This document shows positions 53,701 to 61,499 of a stretch of 64,000 nucleotides of DNA, in pieces. A program made the translations under genes and the position numbers. This stretch comes from Urinicoccus massiliensis (lineage in GTDB: Bacteria; Bacillota; Clostridia; Tissierellales; Peptoniphilaceae), in NCBI RefSeq assembly GCF_900120405.1, contig NZ_LT635493.1, forward strand, positions 212,427 to 276,426, given 5' to 3'. The notes below the pieces were generated by a model. That model saw only the letters and a program-made list of their open reading frames with translations, did not search any database and had not been told where the DNA came from. Within the stretch, counting starts at the first letter, position 1, and every line of letters begins with the position of its first letter.

Positions 53701-56700
53701 TTATTTCAGGAGAAATTTCCCCTGTTCCCCCTTCTTGGTTGGCATTGGTAGCGGATACAATTTTGATAAAACGAATTTCGTCTAATTGGACTGGATTTCC
53801 CGCCTTATCAATAGCCCAGGAAATATCAAAAGCATCTCCACCACTTCCTTCTAAGGCATCTGGTGTGTAGGGGTTATCTGGACTTGTTAAATCTCCCTTA
53901 GGCTGAGTTTTCCTTGATTCTGCATACCCAAAACGTAGTTGATGTTTTCCATTCACAGTAATATCACTTGGATCCATTCCTTTTAAAATTAGGGTCCCTT
54001 GGTAGCTTTCTTGGTCTGGATTGATATTGGGAAAATTTGCATGAAGAGGGTAATACTCTTGACTGTGATAATTATTGGCATAGACAAAACCACTGTTCCC
54101 AAGAGAATCTTTCCAAGGAATATTTTTCCCAGCTCCTTTGGGGTTGGTATACGTGATTTGATAATCCCGAATAGTGGTTTCTTTTCCATGTTCAGATCCA
54201 GCCAGTTCATACCAGGTGTCATCAGGCAGACCGTTCCCATTTCCATCCTTCATAACATAGACAGCGGCCGGTTCTTGATTATATTTATTTGACTTTCCAT
54301 TGATTTCAAAGGCATTTCCAAAGACTGTAAAGTCCACTCCATAGGGGTTCTTGGAATCATTCTTAACTGGTTGAAGCATGTCCACAATAAGGTGACCGCC
54401 AAAAGATCCCAGAGTTAATCCTGAACCTACGCTATTTTCCTTTATCTTATTGGGGTCTTTGTAGTCTGTCCAGCTTGTATTGACAAATTGTCCTGGTGCC
54501 GGTTTGAAGTCAATGACCTTAATGGTGTGAAGATTAATGACAAAGCGTTCTTTTATTTCCTTTCCATCCGCCTTTTTTACTGTCTTTCCTTTTTCATCAA
54601 CTACACGGATGTCAATGATATTCATCTGCTTACTCTTAATTTTGACTTTATAGACTCCGTCTTTCCCTTCAACTTCATCTCCTCCACAAGTGACTTGAAT
54701 TTTCATTCCTTCTGGAATTTGTTTTGTGGTAGAAACGTTAAAGGAGACTTCTTTTTCTTCCTCTCCATTTTCGGCATAGTAGGCATTTTCTAAACCTTCT
54801 ATTACTAGATTAAAGTCTGCATCCAAAACCTGATTTTTGCCAGGCATAGGTTTATAGTCATCTAGTGCCTTTTGCAATTTTTTGATGGCTGCTTCTAATT
54901 TAGCCTGATCCTGACTGTCTTCAGAAATAAGCTTATTTGCCTCATTTTTTGCTTCATCTAGAGCATCTTGTACTTCTTTTGTCACCCAAGTTTTTTCTGG
55001 ATCTACATCTCTTCCATCTGGACTGATTACATCCGCTTCCTCTGTATATATTGCTTCCATATATAAGCCGTTCAAGATGTCTAGCTTGCTCTCGTTGCCG
55101 GTTTGAGCCTGGTAGTTGTTAATGCTTTCCTTTAAGGCTGCTTTAGCCCTATTCACGGCTTCTTTATCTAAGGATGCTGGATTGTCCCCACTAAACAAGT
55201 CTTCTAAGTCTTTTACTGCTTTTTTGTAGTTTTGGTCTACTTCTGGAGTAACCCATGTTTGACTTGGGTCAACGTCCTTTCCATCTTCACTAAGGACATC
55301 TGCCTTAATAATGGTCTTGGCAAGACTTGCAGCATCTTTACCAAATGGATCGTCTGTCCTATTGTGATTTGACGATCCAATGTTTGATGGTCGACCCGTT
55401 TTGCCGGAGGAGTCATAATAGGTTATGCCAGGGAAATCCGTTACCTCTTCAGCACTTGTATCAACGATGCTTCCTCCGCCAATACCCAAAATTTTTGGTT
55501 TTCCTGGAGCCGCAGAATCTTTAATTAGATAGAAGTTTTCTGTGATTTCATTGTATTTATTTAGGGAGTTCATATAGCCAATAGCTCCGGCTACATTTTC
55601 TGTTCCCCCTACCTTGCCTAAAAATAGGTTTCCTTGAATCTTGCCAATACCATTTTTCCAAGCTTGCTTTTGATTGGTTTCGCCACCAAAAAGCCCTCCA
55701 ACCTTATTTTTGCCTTCTACTTCTCCTATAACCAAGGAATTGGTAATAGACACGCTTGGTGTATTGGCTGATGGGCCAAAGCTTCCGCCATCATATCCGG
55801 CTCCAACAAGTCCACCTACAAAATCTCCTGTTCCAATGACACTTCCATGGAAAATAGAGTCCTCAACACTAAAGGGCCCCATAGACTGTCCCTTAGCACC
55901 TACTAGGCCGCCTACATATTTTGTTCCATAGACTGTAGCGTAGCTAATGGAGTTTTTAATGGTCCCATTAAAATCCCCTGCAAAAGACCCAATCTTTTCT
56001 TGGTCTTTCTTATAGCCTATAATAACTTCCTTTTCTATCTTACAGTTGCTAATGTTTACAACGTTAGAGCCGGAAGCATAGCCTCCTAAAAATCCTGATT
56101 TTAAGATTTTACTTCCTGCCTTGATTGTTACATTGTCAATATCAATAGCTGGAGCTCCATAATCTCCTACAGAATAATTGTCCACTAGCCCATAGCCATT
56201 GATTTCTGGACCATAAATATTCAGGTTTTCTACTTTTGCATAGGACACATTGCCTAATAATGGCTTTCCACCCTTGGCCACTGTCAGAGTGTGGTTGTCC
56301 CCATTAATATTTCCGGCAAAGTAATTACTTCTTGGATTCCTTCCTAGGGGCAGCCAATCTTTTGGAAGTTCCAGGTCCGTTGTTAGTTTAAGAAACTTAT
56401 CTTTATAGGATTTTTGATCTACGTTGACATCTTTTTGTAGCCGATTTAAATCCTCTAAGCTCTTGATTAAATAGGGGTTTTCTTCAGTTCCCTCCCCTTC
56501 CCAAGTCGCTTCTTTCACAGTGAAGTTTACTGTGTATTCCTTTGTCTTCTCACTGTTTTTTGCTTTAACAAGAACTTTTCCCTGTCCTGGTAATTCTGTC
56601 GGTTGGGTGATTTCCACTTGGGAACTTTCATGCACAGGACTTGCCTTTAAAGTAGGCAGGTCTACTGTTCCGGCTGGTAGTTCTACGGTATATTCCGTCT

Positions 56701-58048
56701 TTCCCTCTTCAAGGGAAATTGCTTGGTCGTTATAGCTTAGAGTCTTTAAGTCTGCAATATTCTCAGGATCTTCTAGGCTAAAGTGCACATTATACTCTTT
56801 AATTGTCGTCCCATTGGGAGCAGTCACCTTAACAAGGGCAGACCCGGGCAAGCTACTTGCTTGCGTAAAAGCCACACTTGCCCCGCCTTCCATAGCTTCT
56901 GCCGCTACTTGGGGAACTTGACTTGTTCCTGCCGGCAATTTTACATCATAAGAAGTTTGTCCATCTACTAGATCAATTGCCTTCCCATCATAGCTTAGGC
57001 TTTTAAGGCTGGCATTATCTGATAGCTTCCCTGTTACATGGACTTCCATAAAGGGCATAGTCGTACGGAACAGACCATTTTCGCCAATATGTTTTGCAGA
57101 TACCGTGTGTCTACCGGGGTCTACAAGGACAATTTGGGCCTTTCCCTCTACATTGGTTTTGACCACTTGTCCATCTTTTTTATATTCCTTTCCATCTACA
57201 TAGATGGTGGCGCCTTGGTACTTACCTGTTGTTGTCTTGCCACCCATTGTTTCATAATGGGAATAGGATAGGTCAAGGTCTAAAGGCTTCCCTACTTCTA
57301 CTGTGGCTTCTGTTTTGTCAAACCAGGTGTAGTAGTTATTGGTATAGTCTTCAACAAAGAAAAAACGGATTGAATCTTGGTCCAGGGCCGGAGCTTCCTT
57401 TACTCCATAACCGGAGTAGAAGTGGTTGATGTAATACATCCATCCAGAACCATCCCCTGCTTCTCTTTTTGCCTTTAGACCAAACATTTCTTCAATATAA
57501 CCCTTATTTACCTGTTCTCTAAAATCTTCTTTAAGTTCCTTAGGTGTCTTGTCTTCCATGACCTTGATTAAGGCATTGGCTGGTGTTGCATACCGCTTAT
57601 TTATAGGATATCCCTTTGCATCCTGAATTTCTAAGTCTTGGCTTGTAATGGTTACCTTGGTGGGTTCAATAATTTGATCTTTATAGCCTTTTTCCCCATT
57701 ATAGCGTTCATCCCCTATAACCGATAGGGTTACATCAACCTGGTCTCCATATTCTACGGTGAAATTTTCATCCCTAAATATAGGGGCTGATGGGTTCTTT
57801 TTATTTCCATCTCCATCCCTTATTGCTGTGATTATCCGTCCTGGTCCCGGTTTTATTTCTTGAGGAATTTGTGCTGAAGCCCCTTCCTCCACCTCTTGTG
57901 GCTTAGAGCTTAATCCATCTGCGTCTGTAAAAGTGACCCTATATTTTGGCTTAGCCGGCTCCTCTTCCCCATAAATGGGGAGAGGACCTGCCGTTACCAT
58001 TAAAAGAAATGCCAAAAATAAGGATAACACTCTTTTCCAGTTTTTCAT
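50756..58048 (-). CDS. Giant SLH-anchored surface protein with DUF4430, beta-helix and repeat domains
   Basis: 2430 residues from the ATG at 58048 (AAAGGAG upstream); an ATG at 58072 overlaps the upstream stop. Order: signal peptide (1-27); DUF4430-like domain (about 100-255, SGWMYYINHFYSGYGVK); Ig-like (260-350); two cadherin-like beta-sandwich domains (350-520); GLUG-type beta-helix (520-885); two FIVAR-like helical repeats (930-1090); a large beta domain (1180-1455, with NGLPDDTWYELAGSEHG); Big2-type Ig (1465-1555); four FIVAR-like repeats of 91 residues (1835-2200); Pro-rich linker; three SLH domains (2253-2430). It is probably a wall-bound adhesin or ligand-capture protein. Confidence 0.85.
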   Translation of the reverse strand: MKNWKRVLSLFLAFLLMVTAGPLPIYGEEEPAKPKYRVTFTDADGLSSKPQEVEEGASAQIPQEIKPGPGRIITAIRDGDGNKKNPSAPIFRDENFTVEYGDQVDVTLSVIGDERYNGEKGYKDQIIEPTKVTITSQDLEIQDAKGYPINKRYATPANALIKVMEDKTPKELKEDFREQVNKGYIEEMFGLKAKREAGDGSGWMYYINHFYSGYGVKEAPALDQDSIRFFFVEDYTNNYYTWFDKTEATVEVGKPLDLDLSYSHYETMGGKTTTGKYQGATIYVDGKEYKKDGQVVKTNVEGKAQIVLVDPGRHTVSAKHIGENGLFRTTMPFMEVHVTGKLSDNASLKSLSYDGKAIDLVDGQTSYDVKLPAGTSQVPQVAAEAMEGGASVAFTQASSLPGSALVKVTAPNGTTIKEYNVHFSLEDPENIADLKTLSYNDQAISLEEGKTEYTVELPAGTVDLPTLKASPVHESSQVEITQPTELPGQGKVLVKAKNSEKTKEYTVNFTVKEATWEGEGTEENPYLIKSLEDLNRLQKDVNVDQKSYKDKFLKLTTDLELPKDWLPLGRNPRSNYFAGNINGDNHTLTVAKGGKPLLGNVSYAKVENLNIYGPEINGYGLVDNYSVGDYGAPAIDIDNVTIKAGSKILKSGFLGGYASGSNVVNISNCKIEKEVIIGYKKDQEKIGSFAGDFNGTIKNSISYATVYGTKYVGGLVGAKGQSMGPFSVEDSIFHGSVIGTGDFVGGLVGAGYDGGSFGPSANTPSVSITNSLVIGEVEGKNKVGGLFGGETNQKQAWKNGIGKIQGNLFLGKVGGTENVAGAIGYMNSLNKYNEITENFYLIKDSAAPGKPKILGIGGGSIVDTSAEEVTDFPGITYYDSSGKTGRPSNIGSSNHNRTDDPFGKDAASLAKTIIKADVLSEDGKDVDPSQTWVTPEVDQNYKKAVKDLEDLFSGDNPASLDKEAVNRAKAALKESINNYQAQTGNESKLDILNGLYMEAIYTEEADVISPDGRDVDPEKTWVTKEVQDALDEAKNEANKLISEDSQDQAKLEAAIKKLQKALDDYKPMPGKNQVLDADFNLVIEGLENAYYAENGEEEKEVSFNVSTTKQIPEGMKIQVTCGGDEVEGKDGVYKVKIKSKQMNIIDIRVVDEKGKTVKKADGKEIKERFVINLHTIKVIDFKPAPGQFVNTSWTDYKDPNKIKENSVGSGLTLGSFGGHLIVDMLQPVKNDSKNPYGVDFTVFGNAFEINGKSNKYNQEPAAVYVMKDGNGNGLPDDTWYELAGSEHGKETTIRDYQITYTNPKGAGKNIPWKDSLGNSGFVYANNYHSQEYYPLHANFPNINPDQESYQGTLILKGMDPSDITVNGKHQLRFGYAESRKTQPKGDLTSPDNPYTPDALEGSGGDAFDISWAIDKAGNPVQLDEIRFIKIVSATNANQEGGTGEISPEITGVTRTKAIAEDIDALKITSEIKRDYLEIGSSEYLIAQAYKDGKEAPHGDLVWMTSDPSLAKINPVTGLVEGLAPGEVDVTVSSKANPSIQAKYHFTVRQPIEIQEILGFQYPENKKNITAQGTVFMEPLVQNQFGEKIEIGKEDIQWESLTPDKFIMNPGFSANGWVDASGKGTGVGRLKYSYHNKSVEVPLLVYPEDSVVDNVYGETPRMNDLDKALSLSYDSVILSSGTAKEKPYNEFVKLDQAASQKLAQSNKNLIIQGKFFEVQEGNAGLKVPDLKEISFKADEVTGDESLSQALGTAKPEMPLYDFTANIGSGPIKMGLKLVQGQFKAEDASQYKVGYYNKDTGTWEEVKSTLDAERMTLYFNYGKDGIYTVVKGDLKKSIDKKDLQETIKKAEKVKQADETSADGKDVDKGKTWVTPAVQTAFDQALKNAKAVNEKTDASQDDVNQAAKALEDAIKAYKPQEGTKEAVLPVDKTKLKEALSQAEAMKKADTTSADGKDVAKDKTWVTPEIQTALDQALKNAKEVNAKEKANQEEVNQAAKALEDAMKAYKPQAGTKEAVAPVDKAKLKEALDQAKAMKKADTTSTDGKDIDQDKTWVTPAVQAALDQALEKAKEVNENAKATQEEVTQATQDLKDAMAGYTPENGTKDSQEPVDKKALKAALEEAKAVKQADTTSPDGKNVAKDKTWVTPEAQRALDQALEKAKTVDQKPGASQEEVKQAIQDLKEAMANYTLQNGTKEAIQPVEPGKPNPSHEEKEKPSPRLIFPGFFTWTSQPEKTPEKVQVKEENKEPQTQPQNHFLDIQGHWAEKVIQEVANKGYFKGTSATTFSPNKTTTRAEFVTVLGRLAKINPSQYPKAQQVDIQEGSYYQAYVNWAIAEGIVKGTDANHFSPDQKITREEVATILARYLEKQGKLKSKQVGQSYQDQEQISPWAKEAVRKMTEAGIFKGQDKGNFAPNKTLTRAEFAQVIYTMNN
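50817..51336 (-). repeat. 520-bp direct repeat, copy A (SLH region of the giant gene)
   Basis: Read line by line, this stretch shows no difference from 61564-62083 at a constant offset of 10,747. It encodes most of the three SLH domains and part of the linker. Similarity continues outside with mismatches. Confidence 0.93.
51460..52550 (-). repeat. Four tandem repeats of 273 bp in the giant gene
   Basis: The codons for the WVTP landmark fall at 51615, 51888, 52161 and 52434, exactly 273 bp apart, so each unit is 91 codons. Units contain KADTTS-DGK-V---KTWVTP and a three-helix FIVAR-like pattern. Two more distant copies lie in the same gene near 54980 and 55250, and one in the neighbouring surface gene near 62404. 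Confidence 0.9.
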
Positions 58049-58071
58049 GCCAGTTACTCTCCTTTCATCCA

Positions 58072-61000
58072 TTACTTATTCTCTTTACCTGTATCCATAC
58101 GGTATAGGACTGTTGCTACTTCCGCTCTAGTTGACAGGTCTTTTGGCTTAAAGTTTCCTTCCGGAGTTCCATTTAAAATTCCTGCCAGATACATCTTTTC
58201 AATGGATGCCCTTGCCCATACTGCAATTTGGCCCTGGTCTTTCAAATCTGCCTTTTGACTTTTCTTCAAATTAACCTTTTTGTAGGTCAGGTAGTCATCC
58301 ATCATCTTTGCCATTTCTTCTCGACTTATCTTCCGGTTGGGTTCAAAGTAGCCACTTCCTGTTCCTTGTGAAATCTTATTCTTCAAGGCCCACTCCACAT
58401 GGGCAGCGTAGAAATCAGACGCCTTGATGTCTTTAAAGCTGGTATTTGTTGGATGATCTTTCACTCCATCCATCCGTCCCAGGATAGTAATCATCATACC
58501 CCGGGTCATATGGGTGTTTGGACCAAATTTTTTATTTCCAATCCCATAGAAATATCCCTTCTCTGTTACATAGTCAATGGCTTTTTCTGCCCAGTGACCA
58601 TCCACATCTGTATAATGTTTGTTCCCAACACTTTCTTGGACACCTAGTTTTTTCTTTTCTAGGATTTCTTTCTTTTCTGCTTCTGTTAATTCCCCTAGCT
58701 TTTTAAAAGTAGCTGTAATAATGTCCTTGTCTTTCACATTGTCCACAGTCAAGGTGTAGCTATCTACAATGCCAATGTTTCTTCCATTGATAAAAACACC
58801 TGTTAAGACATAGCCTGGATCTGGTTTAAAGGTTAGGATAGCAGGAACCGTCTTGGTTACCTTCACCCTTCCTGATGGGTTAATCATGCCACCTTGGGAG
58901 TTGCGGACGGTTACAAAAACCGGTTTAATCCCCGTTCCGTCATCATCTTCAATCCCTTCAACATAGCCGCCAATATCCTTACCCAGGTCACGAGTATATA
59001 TCCACTCTACATAGTCTCCTGACTTTATGGGGTGCAGGGAAGAGGAGTGGTTTGGAAATACCCCATTAACCCGGTACATCCAACCACTATAGGGGCCCCC
59101 ATCAAATTCAGACAGGCCTTCAATGGTATTGACATAGACCCCCTTATAAATCTTGTGGTAGTTATAGTTATAGGACAGGCCTGTTTTTTGTAAAATGGAA
59201 AAGGCTGTGTCCTTTCCTGGAATAATTTGATAGGCTGTTTTGGCCTTCATGGTCCATCCATTGGTATGGATTCTTGGACCCGGTGGTACAATAACTGAAA
59301 CATAGGCTGTGTTTTTGGGTTGTTGGTCAGGATTTAGGGGGTCTCCCGGTACAGAGGGTAGTTCTCTGTCCCTAACAAAAATATAAAAACTAGTTTCTAG
59401 CCCTAAATAAACAGCCTTAACTAGCTTTCGACCACTTGTTTCTGTATCGAAGCCTTGTAGGTCAATAGATTCAGGCCCTACTCTTTTACTGGTTCTATCA
59501 CTAAAATAGACAATTCCTTCTAAGTCACTTTTATCCAAGGCTTCTCCTACAAAGTAGACTGTCTTTGGATATCGAAGAAGCTCTAGGCGTATTGGTGTAA
59601 CCACTGAAGCAAAACTTTTTGTTGGTTTCGGAAAACGATAGATATTTTTCTTGTCCCTATAAGCAATTAAGGCTTGGTATGCCTGTTCCATTGCCTTCCC
59701 ATTTAATTGAAAATTATCGGTGTAACCAAAGTAATCATCAGCTGTTTTAAAAGAAAGAAGACCATCTAAAACAGACTTGCCATTTTTTATAAACCGAGAA
59801 TCTGTATGGGAATCAAGGCCTAAGTTTTGTAGGGCCAAAATTACCATGGCTGTTGAGTTTGCATTGGGTCCTGCCCCCCAGGCTTCATAGGCTCCAGCAT
59901 GGTTCCCGGTCTTCGTTTGCATGTCAGATAACTTATTTAAAGCTCTATCCACTGCTTTTTTTACCTTGTCTTGCTTATTATAATAGGGAGCTAGGGCTTG
60001 GATTGCCATGGCGGTAATATCAACATCTGAAACACCCTGGTTGTTTAAATTCCATCCCCCATCATTTAGTTGGTTTTTAAGAATGTAGTCAATCACTTTT
60101 TCTCGAGTCCAGGTAGCCCCTTGGGAAATGGGGTATTGACCACAATCATAGGCAATCAGGGCAAAGATATACCCATTTAAGGTGCCCAGTCCATCCCCAT
60201 ACTGGCCCTTTTCATACTTGGCAATTTCTTCAATAATATTCACCACTTTCCCATCAGCCAAAGGGAATTTTTGGACATCATAGCCCAGGGCTGTCAAGGA
60301 AATGGTCACCCGCTCTAAGTCTGTAGACGAAATTTTTTCTTTCACAGTTTTTTGTGCTGCTGTGATTAGGGCTACTTGGTCCACCTTATCATGGTGGCCC
60401 AGGGAAGATAGGGACATGGCCGCCCAGTCATCTGAAGACCCACTATAGTAGTCCGTAATTTTCTCAATACTTTGTTTTATCACAGTATCCAAACTGCGAT
60501 CAGGGTTTTTTACAGGAACTAAAATTTTAAACTCGAAAACCTTCTTTTGGTCTTTCGATGTTACTTTATAAAAGAAAAAGACAATATTTGAACCCTCGTC
60601 GTTGTCCCTTGTCACCTCTACCTTGACATTTGGGTTTGCCATTTGAACATCTGCTTGAAGGTCTTTTAAGTTTTCTACAACAGGTGCGTCATCCTCGAAT
60701 ACTTGGTAAGCAAGTTTTGCTTTTTCTGTAGGATTGTCTCCAAACAAGGTCCGGGTCTGCTTATTTCCATCTAAAGTCCAAGAAATGCTGATTTTCTTGG
60801 GGGTGACAACATCATTTGCAAGTATTCTTGCTTCAAGATCTGCCTTTACTGGCTCGTCTTCTAGCTTTGCCACAAGTTTTTTTGCCGTATTTACAGCCTT
60901 TAATATCTTTTCCTTGTCTTTACTTTCTAAGTTTTCCAAGGCTTCAACGGCTTCTCTAGCAGCCTTTACATCTTTTGTCTCTTCTTGAGGTGCCTGTACC

Positions 61001-61230
61001 CCACTTGCTATCTTCTCTTGAGCAACTTCTAGCTTTTCTTCTTGCTGGTCTGGGGTTTTTTCTGTTTTTTCTTTTGCCTGGTTTTCTGTCTTCTTGCTAC
61101 TTTCTACAAGGGTGTTTTCATTTTTTGCCCCAGCCAAAACTGCCTTGTCTTGGTTTTCAGCAAAAGAATGAAAAGGAACCGATGTAAACAAGACGAGAAG
61201 GGCCAGTATTAGCGATACTTGTTTCTTCAT
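58072..61230 (-). CDS. Secreted toroid plus DUF4430 protein with SLH anchor (intrinsic-factor-like)
   Basis: 1052 residues from the ATG at 61230 (AAGGAGG upstream). Signal peptide (1-24, FHSFA end); charged helical stalk (25-145); a beta region (145-244); alpha/alpha toroid (about 245-545, with LNDGGWNLNNQGVSDVDITA and GNHAGAYEAWGAGPNANST); Ig-like Big3-type (555-650); DUF4430 (665-780, SGWMYRVNGVFPNHSSS and WIYTRDLGKDIGG); a repeat domain (790-875); three SLH domains (880-1052). Toroid followed by DUF4430 is the order in intrinsic factor and transcobalamin. Its stop overlaps the first possible start of the giant gene. Confidence 0.88.
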   Translation of the reverse strand: MKKQVSLILALLVLFTSVPFHSFAENQDKAVLAGAKNENTLVESSKKTENQAKEKTEKTPDQQEEKLEVAQEKIASGVQAPQEETKDVKAAREAVEALENLESKDKEKILKAVNTAKKLVAKLEDEPVKADLEARILANDVVTPKKISISWTLDGNKQTRTLFGDNPTEKAKLAYQVFEDDAPVVENLKDLQADVQMANPNVKVEVTRDNDEGSNIVFFFYKVTSKDQKKVFEFKILVPVKNPDRSLDTVIKQSIEKITDYYSGSSDDWAAMSLSSLGHHDKVDQVALITAAQKTVKEKISSTDLERVTISLTALGYDVQKFPLADGKVVNIIEEIAKYEKGQYGDGLGTLNGYIFALIAYDCGQYPISQGATWTREKVIDYILKNQLNDGGWNLNNQGVSDVDITAMAIQALAPYYNKQDKVKKAVDRALNKLSDMQTKTGNHAGAYEAWGAGPNANSTAMVILALQNLGLDSHTDSRFIKNGKSVLDGLLSFKTADDYFGYTDNFQLNGKAMEQAYQALIAYRDKKNIYRFPKPTKSFASVVTPIRLELLRYPKTVYFVGEALDKSDLEGIVYFSDRTSKRVGPESIDLQGFDTETSGRKLVKAVYLGLETSFYIFVRDRELPSVPGDPLNPDQQPKNTAYVSVIVPPGPRIHTNGWTMKAKTAYQIIPGKDTAFSILQKTGLSYNYNYHKIYKGVYVNTIEGLSEFDGGPYSGWMYRVNGVFPNHSSSLHPIKSGDYVEWIYTRDLGKDIGGYVEGIEDDDGTGIKPVFVTVRNSQGGMINPSGRVKVTKTVPAILTFKPDPGYVLTGVFINGRNIGIVDSYTLTVDNVKDKDIITATFKKLGELTEAEKKEILEKKKLGVQESVGNKHYTDVDGHWAEKAIDYVTEKGYFYGIGNKKFGPNTHMTRGMMITILGRMDGVKDHPTNTSFKDIKASDFYAAHVEWALKNKISQGTGSGYFEPNRKISREEMAKMMDDYLTYKKVNLKKSQKADLKDQGQIAVWARASIEKMYLAGILNGTPEGNFKPKDLSTRAEVATVLYRMDTGKENK

Positions 61231-61499
61231 TTCTACCTCCTTACAGTGTAAAGGGGGCCTTAGAAAATCCAAGGCCCTTTTTACTTTCTTGTTTCATGAT
61301 TCATTTCATCCTAGTTGGAATGAATCTTCTACATACTTTCTATATCTGCCTTTATCCCACCTCTTCCATGGTCCTATTCTCTCTTCTCATGTTTTCCTTG
61401 AACTGGTTTTGACTAAATTCTTCCTTATAAGAATAGATGTCCACCATCAAATCTCTTATGGAAAAATTCTAAAGTTCCCATATCTTTTCTAGCCAATTC
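61231..61499 (-). promoter_or_regulatory. Leader region of the toroid-DUF4430 gene
   Basis: 269 bases without a convincing gene. Near the ribosome site lies a hairpin (GGGCCTT at 61255-61261 with AAGGCCC at 61271-61277, flanked by AAAG and CTTTTT). On the minus strand its 3' side is CCTTTACAC, so termination would be weak; the T-run is on the other side. No cobalamin riboswitch box or clear -35/-10 pair was found. Confidence 0.4.

Noticed and set aside
61352-61447. Short minus-strand frame of 31 codons between the two surface genes
   Set aside because: No good ribosome site, no recognisable motif, and the gap has no promoter placing it on its own transcript. Kept only as leader sequence.
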